Source: Astrocystis sublimbata (lineage: Eukaryota; Ascomycota; Sordariomycetes; Xylariales; Xylariaceae). From it: a DNA stretch of 64,000 bases. Made by a program: the position numbers and the translations under genes. Position 1 is the first letter of the stretch, and each line of letters begins with the position of its first letter. The notes beneath the pieces were generated by a model, which was given only the letters and a program-made list of their open reading frames with translations, was not told the DNA's origin and made no database searches. Of the stretch, positions 35,825 to 47,037 are shown one piece after another. The stretch covers positions 62,001 to 126,000 of the forward strand of contig JAJNNY010000059.1 in the NCBI GenBank assembly GCA_022453515.1, given 5' to 3'.

Positions 35825-37195
35825 GCGAAAGGAAAGGAATTGTAGGTCTGCATTCTGACCCGCTGTCGAAAGCACTTCGTCGTCTCTCTGATGATCTAGC
35901 TTGTCTCTAAGCCCTAGAAGATTCAGTGATTAGTTGCCCATTGTAGTAGGTTCACAGAATTCTTCGGCCAGATAACATCATCTTCATTTTCTCATTAAAA
36001 GATAGGGCAAGATGTACGAGGCTTGAATAATAGAATTTATTTTTATTTTAGAGACGACCTAAGTAGCTTATGAGGCCTCGAACGCGGAGGTAATGGCAAC
36101 GCCTAGTAGTAATGTGAAGACCTTCCCGAGTTTGTCTGGCAATAGCGTAGATAGATATGAAGACGATGCCTCCGGGCAAGCACCTGCTCTTATTTCAGTC
36201 CAAACCTGGCCCGCGGGCGGAGGTTTAAGTGTCCGGTGTAGTTGAGTGTAGGTAGATGTGGACCCGGACACTTAATCTTACGCCCATGTGCCTGGGCTTC
36301 GATGCGTTCTGGACATGAGTAGGACCAAAGATTCCATCAAGGCAGCTAACCAAAAACGGCCATGCCTCGGCACGTTTTGAGGTGGGGCTCGGGCTCAGAG
36401 TGTAGCCGAAAATGGAACTAGCGCGAGCTGCCGAGACGGCTACATGACATCACCCGTGCGCAGCCGTTACTGCAGACTGCAGCATGCCGGGCCACCACGC
36501 ATTCACATGCCAAACGTGCCAGATGCTGCTACCATCTGCAACCGCATTGAGACCACAACAGGAACCATCACTGTTGCCTGCCTGAGCTTAGGCGACTATT
36601 GAAAGACTGGCCCGACTGGCTCGACTGGCTCGACTGGATTCCAGCAACGGTCCTGCATGTACCCCGGAACTCAAGAAGTCTGCTTCCTCTTCTTTCGGCT
36701 CGGCCCAACTACCCCAGCCTGTACCCCAACGCCCCAGTCATGGTTGTGGGGTGGGATTTCTTTTCAATGAGGCTTGCCGCTTCAGCCAGCCCGTCAGCAA
36801 CAATGGCCAGTCGTGACTCGTGGCTCGTGACTCGTACACCAGTGGATGGGGAAGTCTGGGCCGTGCATTCCCTCAAACACCGTCAGCCGCTGGGCGCTGT
36901 TTGCAGCATGTGAAAATCGGAGCCGAGCTTCGCCAGGTTTAGGGTACTTTGAATTCGGCTCGATTCCCAACCGTCGGTAGGTAATATAAGACTTGATATG
37001 ACAGGCCGAGGACTAGGGAGCGAGTCGTCCCATTAAATGCTCTCCCTCTTATTTCCCCTCGAACAGAATATTCACTTGACTTTGTGATTCTAAACTTTGT
37101 CGTCTTGTAAACCACATTACTGGAACGTCACCATCCCACTCTACTGCCACCGGATTGACTCACATTCCCCAATTCCTCGAGTAGCACTTCACGCA
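35825..37195. other. Spacer of 1.4 kb with short tandem repeats
   Basis: Three 9-bp CGACTGGCT units at 36613-36639 and direct repeats of CGTGACTCGT near 36820 are visible. The last 250 bp are the promoter of the acyl-CoA dehydrogenase gene, with a TA-rich motif near 36985. No gene is recognised. Confidence 0.5.
36613..36639. repeat. Three tandem 9-bp units
   Basis: CGACTGGCT occurs twice perfectly and once with a single change in direct succession. Function unknown. Confidence 0.7.
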
Positions 37196-39081
37196 ATGGC
37201 CAAGACGTTCAGCAAAGCCGACGTTGCGTCGCACAACAAGGGCGACTCTCTGTGGATCGTTGTCGACAATGATGTCTACGATCTGACCAAGTTCCAAGAC
37301 GAGCACCCAGGTATGCAATAAGCACCTCTATCTCAGCGATTGTGCGCATGCACGAAATAAACGCCTCCGTTTATGTTTTGCGTGCTTTGCGCTCTCGAGA
37401 ACATTTTCTGACATCTGATTGATCGCAGGTGGCAAGAAGATCCTGACCAAAGTCGCCGGCAAGGATGCATCGAAACAATTCTGGAAGTACCACAGCGAAG
37501 GTGTTCTCAAGAAGTACAAGCCCTCCCTCCAGATCGGCTCCCTAGATTCCAAGCCCAAGGCGGAGCCAAAGCCCGAACCAAAGGCCGACGCGAAGCCCTC
37601 CGCCACCTATGCCGCCCCCGTACCCTCCAAAGCTACCGTCCCGTCCTCCCACCAAGAGTCCGAGGCCCTGGAGCAGTTCGGCGCCCAGATCCCCTTTGCC
37701 GACCCTAGCTGGTACCAAAACGTATGTATCACCTCCCAAGACCAGTTGGACACTACGGTGGAGAAACCCACAGCTAACGGCTGCATACATAGTACCACTC
37801 TGCTTATTTCAATGAGTCGCACGCCGCTCTGCGCGCCGAGGTTCGCGAATGGGTTGAAAGTGCAATTGAACCCTACGTCACTGAATGGGACGAGAAGAAG
37901 GAGGTGCCCCAGGAGATCTATCTCGAGATGGGCCGTCGCGGGTACTTGGCCGGCCTCCTGGGTGTGAACTACCCTGTTCAATACACCAAGAACACTGTCA
38001 AATCGGTGTCACCTGAGAAGTGGGACCTGTTCCACGAGATGATTATCACCGACGAGCTGTCTCGCGTCGGCTCTGGTGGTTTTGTGTGGAACATGATCGG
38101 TGGCTTCGGCATTGGCGGCCCGCCGCTGATCAAGTTCGGCAAGAAAGCCCTCAAAGACCGCATCATGCCTGGTATCCTGACAGGTGAGAAGCGCGTCTGT
38201 CTCGCTATCACTGAGCCCGATGCCGGAAGCGACGTGGCCAACTTGACCTGTGAGGCCAAGCTGTCCGAGGACGGCAAGCACTATATCGTCAACGGCGAGA
38301 AGAAATGGATCACCAACGGTATCTGGTGTGACTACTTCACTACCGCTGTGCGCACGGGTAGCGATGGCATGAATGGTGTGTCGCTCCTCTTGATCGAGCG
38401 CGACATGGGTGGTGTCAGCACAAGGCGCATGGACTGCCAGGGTGTGTGGTCGAGCGGCACCACCTACATCACATTTGAGGATGTCAAGGTACCAGTCGAG
38501 AACCTGCTTGGCAAGGAGAACCAGGGTTTCAAGGGTAAGTTGACATCTCCGCCTCTTTGACTTTGCACTTAGCTAATTCACATCTAGTCATCATGACCAA
38601 CTTCAACCACGAACGCATCGGCATCATCATCCAGTCCCTGCGATTCTCCCGCGTATGCTACGAAGAGTCCGTCAAATACGCGAACAAGCGACGGACGTTT
38701 GGCAAGAAACTCATCGACCACCCCGTCATCCGCATGAAGTTGGCGCACATGGCACGCCAGATCGAAGCGTCATACAACTGGATGGAGAACTTGATCTACC
38801 AATGTGAGAAGATGGGCGAAACCGAGGCCATGCTGCGCCTTGGAGGTGCTATTGCCGGCCTCAAGGCCCAGAGCACCCTGACTTTCGAGTTCTGTGCTCG
38901 CGAGGCGAGTCAGATCTTCGGCGGCCTCAGCTACTCTCGCGGTGGCCAGGGCGCTAAGGTCGAGCGCCTGTACCGTGATGTCCGCGCTTACGCTATCCCT
39001 GGTGGCAGCGAGGAGATCATGCTCGATCTGAGCATGAGGCAGAGTCTCAGGGTTGCGAAGGCCTCGGGGATGAAGTTGTAG
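37196..39081 (+). CDS. Cytochrome b5-acyl-CoA dehydrogenase fusion
   Basis: A heme-binding cytochrome b5 domain is fused to an acyl-CoA dehydrogenase, a pairing known in fungi; the acyl substrate is not known. Four exons: 37196-37310, 37429-37721, 37793-38534 and 38588-39081 (introns 118, 71 and 53 nt), giving 547 residues. The cytochrome b5 domain covers about residues 5-75, with heme ligands H37 in DEHPGG and H60 in FWKYH. A Lys/Pro/Glu linker (about 78-100) follows. The dehydrogenase part carries the FAD/substrate blocks CLAITEPDAGSDVANL and YIVNGEKKWITNG, then the helical C-terminal domain with YANKRRTFGKKL and IPGGSEEIMLDL. No mitochondrial presequence or peroxisomal C-terminal tripeptide is obvious (it ends MKL). 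Confidence 0.93.
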
Positions 39082-39600
39082 TTGTAGTTCTATTGTAGCA
39101 TTTTGGGCTGTGTTGTCTGTGCATATAGTGGCGATGCGGCGTTCGGGGAGTTTGGGAAATACCGGTGATTTTGGTGCACCTTTAGGATGTCCATGGTTCT
39201 ATTTGTGATAACAAAAACTATTCAGATACTCATACTAAGAAGGATAAATGAGAGTCTCGCTTCATTCACAATCACCTGCATACTCAGCTCATACTATGCG
39301 AAGTCATGAACGTCGTTGCTCTTCATCCGATCGAAGCTTCCTGAATTCCCAGCTGAAGCTACCTATGGGGATGGGCGCGCTAGGAATGCCGTTCATTGGC
39401 ACAATCTCGAAGATGCGCAGCTTCTTATCTCGGCCCTAAGCGTCGGTCATTGTTTCAATCACTTGAGTGGTTATTATGATCCTCTATACGATCCTTTCAA
39501 GGCATATGCATATACGATTGAGAGACTTCTGAGCGCAATTTATATGGCTCGTATTGACCTCAGTTTATTCATTAGGTAGGTACCCATGTATGCATTCGTC
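39082..39600. other. Spacer between convergent genes
   Basis: Both flanking genes end here. I see only 3' flanking sequence and short chance ORFs. Confidence 0.5.
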
Positions 39601-41645
39601 TTACTCCTCCGGAGGATATACAACGATATGGCTAAGGTCTGCCCCTTTGTAGTCGAACCCGCTGAATAGTCCGCCAACAGTGATGGTGTTTTGCGACCCC
39701 TTTTCGAGATTCAGCTGCAGCGGCGTTGATAATATGATTCCCTTATGCGTGTCTCTTTGGTAGAGAGTCTCGACGTTTTTAGTGTCACCATTGACCACGA
39801 CACTGCTGATGCGTCGAAGCTGCCACTGTAACCGTAGCAGTTAGTCTTCGTTGTGAGAAAGGTGTCGTGCGAGGACGCCGCGATGTTTGAGATATTATAG
39901 GCTGCCAAAGGCGGATTCGCATTTTCTGAAGAATTGCGAGTTTTGGAAGTAATGAATTGGAAGATGACTTACTGCGCCTCCTATTCGGTCAGGCGAGCCC
40001 CCGGCTGTCTACGGTCAGCAAAATGAATTGTGGTTGAGACAATACACGTACGTTGGTCGCCAAACCCCATATCATCGGTATCTGTCCCATGCTTAGCGAA
40101 TTGTCAAGCACCTCCAGTGAGGGGGTGATTGTTACTTTGGTAATGGAAGGACACCCATTGAGGGCTCCCGGCGCCTTCTATGCCGTGGAATGTGACGGTA
40201 CTGTCGTTGCCGTAAATCCCAGTTAAGCTTGTGCCCTCATTGGCAAAATTCTACCCATTGATTCAGCTAAATTTAGTAATCGAAGCGTTCATTAGGGAGA
40301 AATCAAAGACGTACAGCTTCTTGCTTGAATGCGCCCCCATTAGTAGTTGCATTTGCTTGTCCGTATGTCTGCCCTTCAACAGCAGACCACTCCCCGGTTT
40401 CTCTTCAGTCTTCGTTAGTTTACTTAGAAGAAAAGATTAACCAGTGTCTAGAACTTACACATTCAAGTCGAACACATCGTACCAATCAAGGGACAACATC
40501 TTCCTCTCATCATCGATGGTCATCGGCAGCCAGATATAGCGACTTTCCCAGAGTGAGTTGGAATCCCACTGGTCGCCCAGGTACAAGTAAGTCGTCTGTT
40601 TGCTGCCGTTTATTCGTAACGTAGATCCAGACTGAGAGTTGTACGCCCTTGTATTGGGCGCAGCGACAATCCATGGTTGCGACCAAGGTCCACTCAGCTT
40701 GTCTGCTCGAAATGCCACCACATCTATACTTGGTTTACTACAGCTTCTTTATGCAAGGGGAGCTAGTTTGAGGATTATAACTCTTACTGTTGGGACGATA
40801 GCCGGTCTTGTGACTCATGAGCGCATAATAGCTATGCTCAGTCTGGACGATTGAGGGAGCTTCCAGGTCGTACTTATCTGGCAGTTCGTTAGTCGGCATT
40901 TATGAGGATCAAATTTATACGCCAGACGAAATAAGAAAATGGACCGGTGTCCATGCGGAACTCTCCAACGCACCAAATCGATGCATAACACTGTCCAACG
41001 CGGATACCTCATCATTATAAGCGGTGAGATAGACGTCTCGTCCCTCCTTTGAGTCACCGTTCGAGTAGAGGGCGTATGAGCGGCCATCCTTCCAATCTGT
41101 GAAAAGACAAAAGTCCTGACTCCAGTTCCCCAATGGGGCTGTTGCATTGAGAAACTTATACGGTCCCTCGATATTCTCTGCCGAAGCGAGGCCTTGAAGT
41201 AGAAGACTGTATTTCGAGTCGTCGGCGTGCCACCACATCTAGGTCTGTTCAGCCTGAACTCCGGAAAGCACAATCAAGAGCGATCGATGCGTACATGATA
41301 CTGTCCTGTCGGCTCGCTATATACCACTTTGGGCCGTTGAATGATCATGTTCGGGGATATATACGGATGGCCTTCAACCGGCTCCAAAGCAAGCCCGTGA
41401 GATTGCCATGTAGCCAGGTCTTTCGACGAGTAGACGGCCACGCCTCCGCCTTCTTGCCGTCTCTCAGTCTTGTATTCGCCGAACAGCCAGAACGTGTCCT
41501 TGTCGAGGACCACGTTACCGGCATGCGCGTTGACCAGATTGCCCTCGGTGTCTCGCCATCTTGCGCCTGGCACGATGTACTTCGCCTGTGCCGTTGCGCT
41601 GAGGAGCAGACACTGCAAGAGAAAGATAGAGGGGAAACCGAACAT
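39601..41645 (-). CDS. Secreted GH43 glycosidase, exo-beta-1,3-galactanase type
   Basis: Predicted secreted five-bladed beta-propeller glycosidase with a C-terminal beta-sandwich module, acting on galactan or arabinogalactan side chains by family resemblance. Nine exons on the minus strand: 41645-41295, 41238-40974, 40877-40788, 40723-40459, 40402-40315, 40250-40136, 40081-40052, 40004-39973 and 39825-39601; 486 residues. Signal peptide: MFGFPSIFLLQCLLLSATAQA. Propeller blocks include NLVNAHAGNVVL, FWLFGEY, RFDKYDLEAPSIV (E211) and YNSQSGSTL (Q266), the last two matching my recollection of the catalytic Glu and unusual Gln of subfamily 24. The tail VVVNGDTKNVETLYQRDTHK belongs to a CBM35-like domain. 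The last intron (39826-39972) has an alternative acceptor six bases on and could hold another small exon. Confidence 0.82.
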
Positions 41646-42320
41646 GATGCTTTAATCCGAAGGACAAGCTCGAAGTCTGGATTCTCGATAAAATATCCTG
41701 GTGTGTCGAAAAACTTGCGGGTTTGCCATGCCATTAGCCGGTATTATCTCATGATGCTACCCCACGATGCCCCTGTTACTCCACGTTCTGTTTTGTAGTA
41801 ATTCTCCACTCGCTATGAGATACCCCGAACGAAGTATGACGAGTTCAAGTTATTTGGTGATTTCATCGGTTATATAAGTAAATTCGTTTCTGTCACCTCA
41901 TGCCTTTGTGTCGGGCAGCTGGATGAACCGTACGACTTGTGGCCCATTTTGAACTCCATGCAGATGTTTCCAATTATCGTCAATTCATTATTCTACAGCA
42001 CCGCGGAAGTCCTCCAACCTGCAGTGAGTATCTGCCAACTTGTTGGGCATCCCGAGGGCCTCGAAAATTGGGATACGATGATTGGCATTGTGTCTGACAT
42101 AGGCTGGGCCGCTTGTACGCTAGCCACCCACAGGCTCATCTCCTATCGTGGGAGGGCTCACTAATTCATACATGGAAATACAATAAAATCGACTCGCACG
42201 CTCTGCTCCGTCTCCAAATCGTCTCTAGAAAATCCCAGTAATTACTCGAATACCCAGCGTGATTACGCGGGTTGCGGCTTCAATCGGTGGATGTGGAACA
42301 ATGGACGCTGGGGGTATCCA
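41646..42320. other. Spacer with the GH43 promoter
   Basis: A TATATAA motif at 41871-41877 lies about 230 bp upstream of the GH43 start and may be its TATA box. The rest is 3' flank of the P-loop kinase gene. Confidence 0.4.
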
Positions 42321-43012
42321 TCATCCTGATACCTCGTTGTTTGCATCACCAGTCAAGAACACAATCTCGCCTTCGCCAATCGGTTCTTCAAACCCTTCCC
42401 AATACATGTCTAAAATTTCCGGCGTGATCTGATATGCGCAGTCCGAGGTGATCTGTTCCTGCCCTCTCGCGCATATGCGCCGCCAATGAGTAACCTTGTC
42501 CGGCGCCTTCAGGTAAGCCAGCACCCATCTAGCGCCGAGTTTCTCGATGTGCTTTTTCGCTTGGTCGCGATCCTCCTTGTTCCAGAAAGCGCGATCGAAG
42601 ACGACGTCTCTGTCGCGCTCGGCCAAGAGCCGCGTGAGTCGCTCCTGGCACTCATCGGCTGCCTCCTCCAGATACGTCATGTACATGTCGGGCGCATAGT
42701 CTACGTCGAAGAGGCCGTGTTTCTCCGCGAGAATAGCGTCAATGGACAGACGGTCGAAGTTGGGATGCGACGCTACCACGGCTTGGGAGAGTGTGGATTT
42801 TCCTGCCCCTGGATTCGACGTCAGTATCGGGGAAAACGCAATTGACGTATCTGTCGAGAGGTCCGTTGGCGTCTTGCAATACCTGCGATGCCGCATGTCA
42901 TAAGAACTACTGGCCGCGGGTCGGCCTCCGTCCGAGCCAGGTGAGGCCGAAGGCTCTCGACGATACCTGTTATCGCAGCAGGGGTTTTCATAGGTCTTGT
43001 CATCTCTTTCAC
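42321..43012 (-). CDS. Small P-loop kinase (AAA_33/zeta-toxin-like fold)
   Basis: ATP-binding phosphotransferase-like protein of unknown substrate. Two exons on the minus strand, 43012-42883 and 42808-42321, give 205 residues. The intron (74 nt) interrupts the Walker A codons; splicing gives CGIAGAGKSTLSQ, with G46-K47-S48. Downstream are SIDAILAEKHGLFDVDY (a typical Asp after strand 2), LLAERDRDVVFDRAFWNKED (Walker B-like with an arginine-rich lid) and the C-terminal ITPEILDMYWEGFEEP, a signature of this fungal and bacterial kinase group. Three in-frame ATGs occur in the first eight codons (43012, 43003, 42991); I take the first. An alternative frame upstream gives a longer but unspliced ORF lacking a proper P-loop. 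Confidence 0.8.
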
Positions 43013-43949
43013 GGGACCATTTCAATGTGGAATGATGTAAGTAGTGTCTACACTTTGCTGTATTGCGCAATCGCTGGATTTCAATAATATGTATGAAAGC
43101 CGACGCTCACGGGAGGTACAATGACTCATAGGGGATGTTGATCACCAAGATAGCCAGCGGCGTCGAAGTCAGTGCATTTTCTTGGCACGATTCTACCCGG
43201 AGTTATTGGTCCTGCAGTACCAAGAGAGTACAGTTGGTTGGGCAAGCCTAAAACCTGTTTTACAAGACAAGGGAGGCGGAGCCAATAGAAATTGGCAGTC
43301 CTCCTCGGGCGCTATAAAGAATAGGTCACACTACTTAGTGATAAACATGGTGAGGACTGTGCCATTTCTACATAGTAGTTATCTCGCCTCCTAGGCTCCA
43401 AGAGCCAAGCTGTCAATATTCCGTGGCTCCGCTTCTATGCGCTATGATAAAGAGTACCTACTTCTCGCTATGCTCTCTGTGATTTGCCAATCAATCATTC
43501 GGTGAGCTTTGTATTCGCTCGAAAGGCATTGATCTTCAGATATGTAAGATCTACTGATTTGCTGGCTGGTCCTCCTTTTACGTTCGCCACCTACACAGGC
43601 ATGGCAGGCTCACCTGATCGTTGTCTACACGCAGTCGCTCAACCAACCAGCACAGCGAATGCAGTTGTCGCGGTCGCGTTTCTGTGAAAGACATTCATGC
43701 ATACAATCAAGGTCCAAAATCAAATATTTTCTCAATTATGACTTTCTCAATTCACGAATACCCTCGCTGCTTCGTAAAACCTTGCTCTCTATGAAAAAAA
43801 AGTAACACTTATTTTGTTGTGATTTTCTTTCCATTTTCAATGAAATCAAAACTATCATTTGCTCATCTCACGCAATTTAAACACCCTTCAAACCCTTTAC
43901 CAATCAAGTCACGTCCCTCCTCCATTCACTTCCTGACACGCCTCAAAAC
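43013..43949. other. Spacer, about 940 bp
   Basis: No gene recognised. It contains the kinase promoter and 3' flank of the Ser/Thr-rich gene, with A/T runs near 43790-43830. Confidence 0.5.
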
Positions 43950-45128
43950 TCACTTGCCTGCCTCGTCGGTCTCCACTGGAGTCGACAAGGTCGTCGTGAC
44001 TGTGTGGCCACGCCAAGGGTCCGGGTGCTCAGTCGCGACGGGACTGCAGTCGTCCTCCCAGAAGTCGCAGTCAGCAATGGAAATAGTCGATGATGTGCTT
44101 GTTCCTCGAGTGCTGCGGGTGCTGCGGGTGCGGTACGAGTACGTGTGCTTGGAGGTGGTAGCAGAGGTAGTCGTTGTGTCCTCTGCCATTGTTGAGAGGG
44201 AAGTATCGCAGTCTGACGACGATGATGCCGATGATGTTGTTGGAGTAGGGAACACGTCCGTTGTCAACTCATCCGTGAACGAGTAGTCGGCAGTTGAGCT
44301 CAGACTATATCACATTTAAGTCAGTGCCTGTGCCTCGCTGTCTAGTAACACTCCGTGAAATGGGAATTGCAGCTTTTTTCAGAAACAGTATATCTATTAC
44401 GGCGAGTCATCTCCTGGAGACGTGCTTGAAGTGGGACAGAAGACAGCAGCGGTCACATACCAAAACACCTCAAGATCAGGGTCGCATGTTGCCGTGATTT
44501 CAGGAGATCCATACGTGGAAGATGTAGACGATTTGGATGATGTGGACGTTTTGGTTGACCTGGTCGATGTGGATGAAGTAGACGATGTAGACGACGTAGA
44601 CGATTCGGTCGTCGTGGAAGATGTGGTCGATGTCTCAATCCCTGGCACTGTTATCGTCGAGAGGTCATACGAACTGGTTGACGTAGAATCACATAGCGAG
44701 TACCCGTACTTCGACACCACAGAGTCGATGCACAGGAAATCCGTGCAGGTGTAAGAAGTGAAGGCATCGCTGATCTCTGATGTCCCATACCCGCCAGTTG
44801 GTGTTGGCATAGTAAAAGGGGTGGGGGTAAAAGGAGTCGGAGTGACAGGAGTAAGACTGAAAGTAGGAGTGAAAGGTGTTGGGAATGTGAACGTCCACGA
44901 GCTGCAAGAGGAGGATCCTACACCCAGCTCCCATTCGCAGAAAACTCCAGTGCGGGTAGGGTAGGGTACATGGTGGTGGCTCCGAGAAGACACCTTGGTG
45001 ATAGAGGCAAAAGTGCTGAAGTCAAACGGCGATACCGAAAAGGGGCGATGGACCGCGCTGTATGTAGACGTATTAGGAGTAATGGTATGAGTGGGGTGAA
45101 CACTCGAGCTTGAAGAGGTGTTACCCAT
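43950..45128 (-). CDS. Ser/Thr-rich low-complexity protein
   Basis: Two exons on the minus strand, 45128-44461 and 44304-43950, give 340 residues. The 156-nt intron has a GTATGT donor and a GATATAG acceptor, and the same Ser/Thr-rich composition continues in frame across it. The protein is dominated by Ser and Thr, with Pro/Thr repeats (PTPFTPTF, TPTPFTPTPF) at about 85-110 and STSSTSS-type runs at about 165-205. A central Cys-containing part (SYTCTDFLCIDSVVSKYGY) could be folded. Composition suits an O-glycosylated wall or mucin-like protein, but I see no signal peptide at this ATG and no GPI signal, so an upstream exon may be missing. Expressed function unknown. Confidence 0.5.
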
Positions 45129-47037
45129 CTTGTCTAGATTGCCAACGATTTCACAGAAAGAGATGGGGGTTCTTTGGCTTTATGAAAAACCATGGTCTCA
45201 GCATACGAAGAGTCGTCGCTCTTTATACTACTCAAAAACTGTATTGGGTGCCTACCTGTATACTGACTCGGAGTAAAGCGAGGGTTAGTGTAACCCAGCA
45301 CAGAGTCCAGTCGCAAATCGTGATCTTGGTCTAGTTTGTGAGAGTCCGTGTCCGTATCTGAGCTGGATCATGTCATTGTGAGGGGGAGAACAGCGTTCAT
45401 AGAATAGCTTGCTCATCTTCTATGAAGTTTAGACATGCCCCGTCTGAATCCCGGCCCGACTGCAGGCAACACCAACCGGTAATTGACGCCATTTCGGGGC
45501 AAGCCCTTTTCGAGGCGATGATCTTCACTATATTCACCTCGTAGAATCACAAGATCGCGTCGGTCTGCAGGTTCTACAGGAATTGAGTGTGACGCCGCTC
45601 AGCGAACCTGCAGACACCCAAACGAGACATGTGACAACTACAATAGTGCGCAAGAGGAATCGCAATACTCAATTTTACAACATCATCGGTATAGTTTTCA
45701 ATCAAGTTAACCACTGCCCCGACAAAGCCATACATTGTCTAGGTCGGACGTTTGGAACTCGATCCATCGCTATCGTTGCGAACACATCGTAGTATCAAGG
45801 AGGCATGCGCTGAAGCTGACATGGAATACGACCATTCTGGCTGTGTTCGCTATTTCTAATGTTACAGGAGTACCTGGTTTTCAGATGACGCCGAAGACTG
45901 TGATACCGTGTTACTTGCTCTGGTTTCACCGTCCGACCGCAGACTTTTGACCCCTGAGACATGAGTGAATATAACGCCGAAGGAGAATACCGAAGTCCGT
46001 TATGTTTTTGAATGTTTGTCACAGTGTTCCATCTAAGCGAGACCGTTCTACAATAAACACCGATTTATCGTTGTATTTCTACATCATGTAACAAGTCCCC
46101 GAGTGTTTGTCGTCACATCAAGTCTGCAGATGGTTGTGTGGGGCTGAATAATCGAGCACATGTGTTTCTTCAGATATTCCAAACCTTCTATTTGCTATAT
46201 TACTTTCGCATTCAAGTTGCCGGATGGCGGGTACTGTGTCTTGACAAATCACCTCATAAGCACAATCGAAAGATGATTATGAAACAGGTGACAATGGTTG
46301 ATGACACCGAGTGGAAGAAGGCAGCCCAAACATAGCATCCCAGAATGAATAGATAACATCTTCGTGTGTGACATAACGGAGCCGTCCTCATGTTTCTGAG
46401 TGTAGGTGCCAGCACTCGAGGAGCCAAGTGCCGAAATATCCGACGAAGGGGTACATCTACAAGAGTTCCATGCGGAAGAGCTCAAGTCTCGACTGGTCAG
46501 ACTCATTATCGATTGTTGTAGTAGCAAACTGATGTAAATCAAAGGCTCGATATAACAGCATCGGATTGCCTGTCTTAAAGGTGGACTAGGGCGGCATTGT
46601 CAGGTTGATGATGTGATGATCTAGTTCGAGACGTAACGAACAGCGCGAATAATTTATACTGCGACGGATTGACTGACTCAGATGGATTCAACAAGTTGCC
46701 TAGTAAGAGTACCGCGTTGGCAGAAATCAAGCAGTAGTATCGTGTACTGCGCTCTCAATCGCCAAGATCAACATCATTACACAGTATGAATATTTCTATT
46801 CAACAGGAGAATTCAATAGTCCGTCACATCATGGAAATACGAAACACGAAGCTGAACGGCATGTATATTCAAAGGAGTTGAACAATCGTGATAAGAGGGA
46901 TAGTGATTCCACCCATTTATTTTCGTCACACTCACTCAAGCTAAATGTATCTATATGACTTCGTCACCGGAAAGCATCATCAATATAGCTACTAGGGCAA
47001 AATTCTATTTAGGTTGCCTGTCGAGAAACCGCAGCTA
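45129..47037. other. Spacer of 1.9 kb at the left border of the terpenoid cluster
   Basis: AT-rich, with no recognised gene. It separates the Ser/Thr-rich gene from the first cluster P450 and is the likely left edge of the cluster. Confidence 0.45.

Noticed and set aside
35478..35910. Arg/Ala-rich overlapping ORFs on both strands at the end of the DUF3176 gene
   Set aside because: They are GC-rich shadow frames of the conserved coding frame.
42821..43070. Longer unspliced N-terminus for the P-loop kinase
   Set aside because: Reading through the intron breaks the normal C-G-I-A-G-A-G-K-S P-loop; the spliced form restores it.
44422..44754. Asp/Val-rich plus-strand ORF of 110 codons
   Set aside because: It is the complement of the Ser/Thr codon repeats in the minus-strand gene, which produces GAC/GTC runs.
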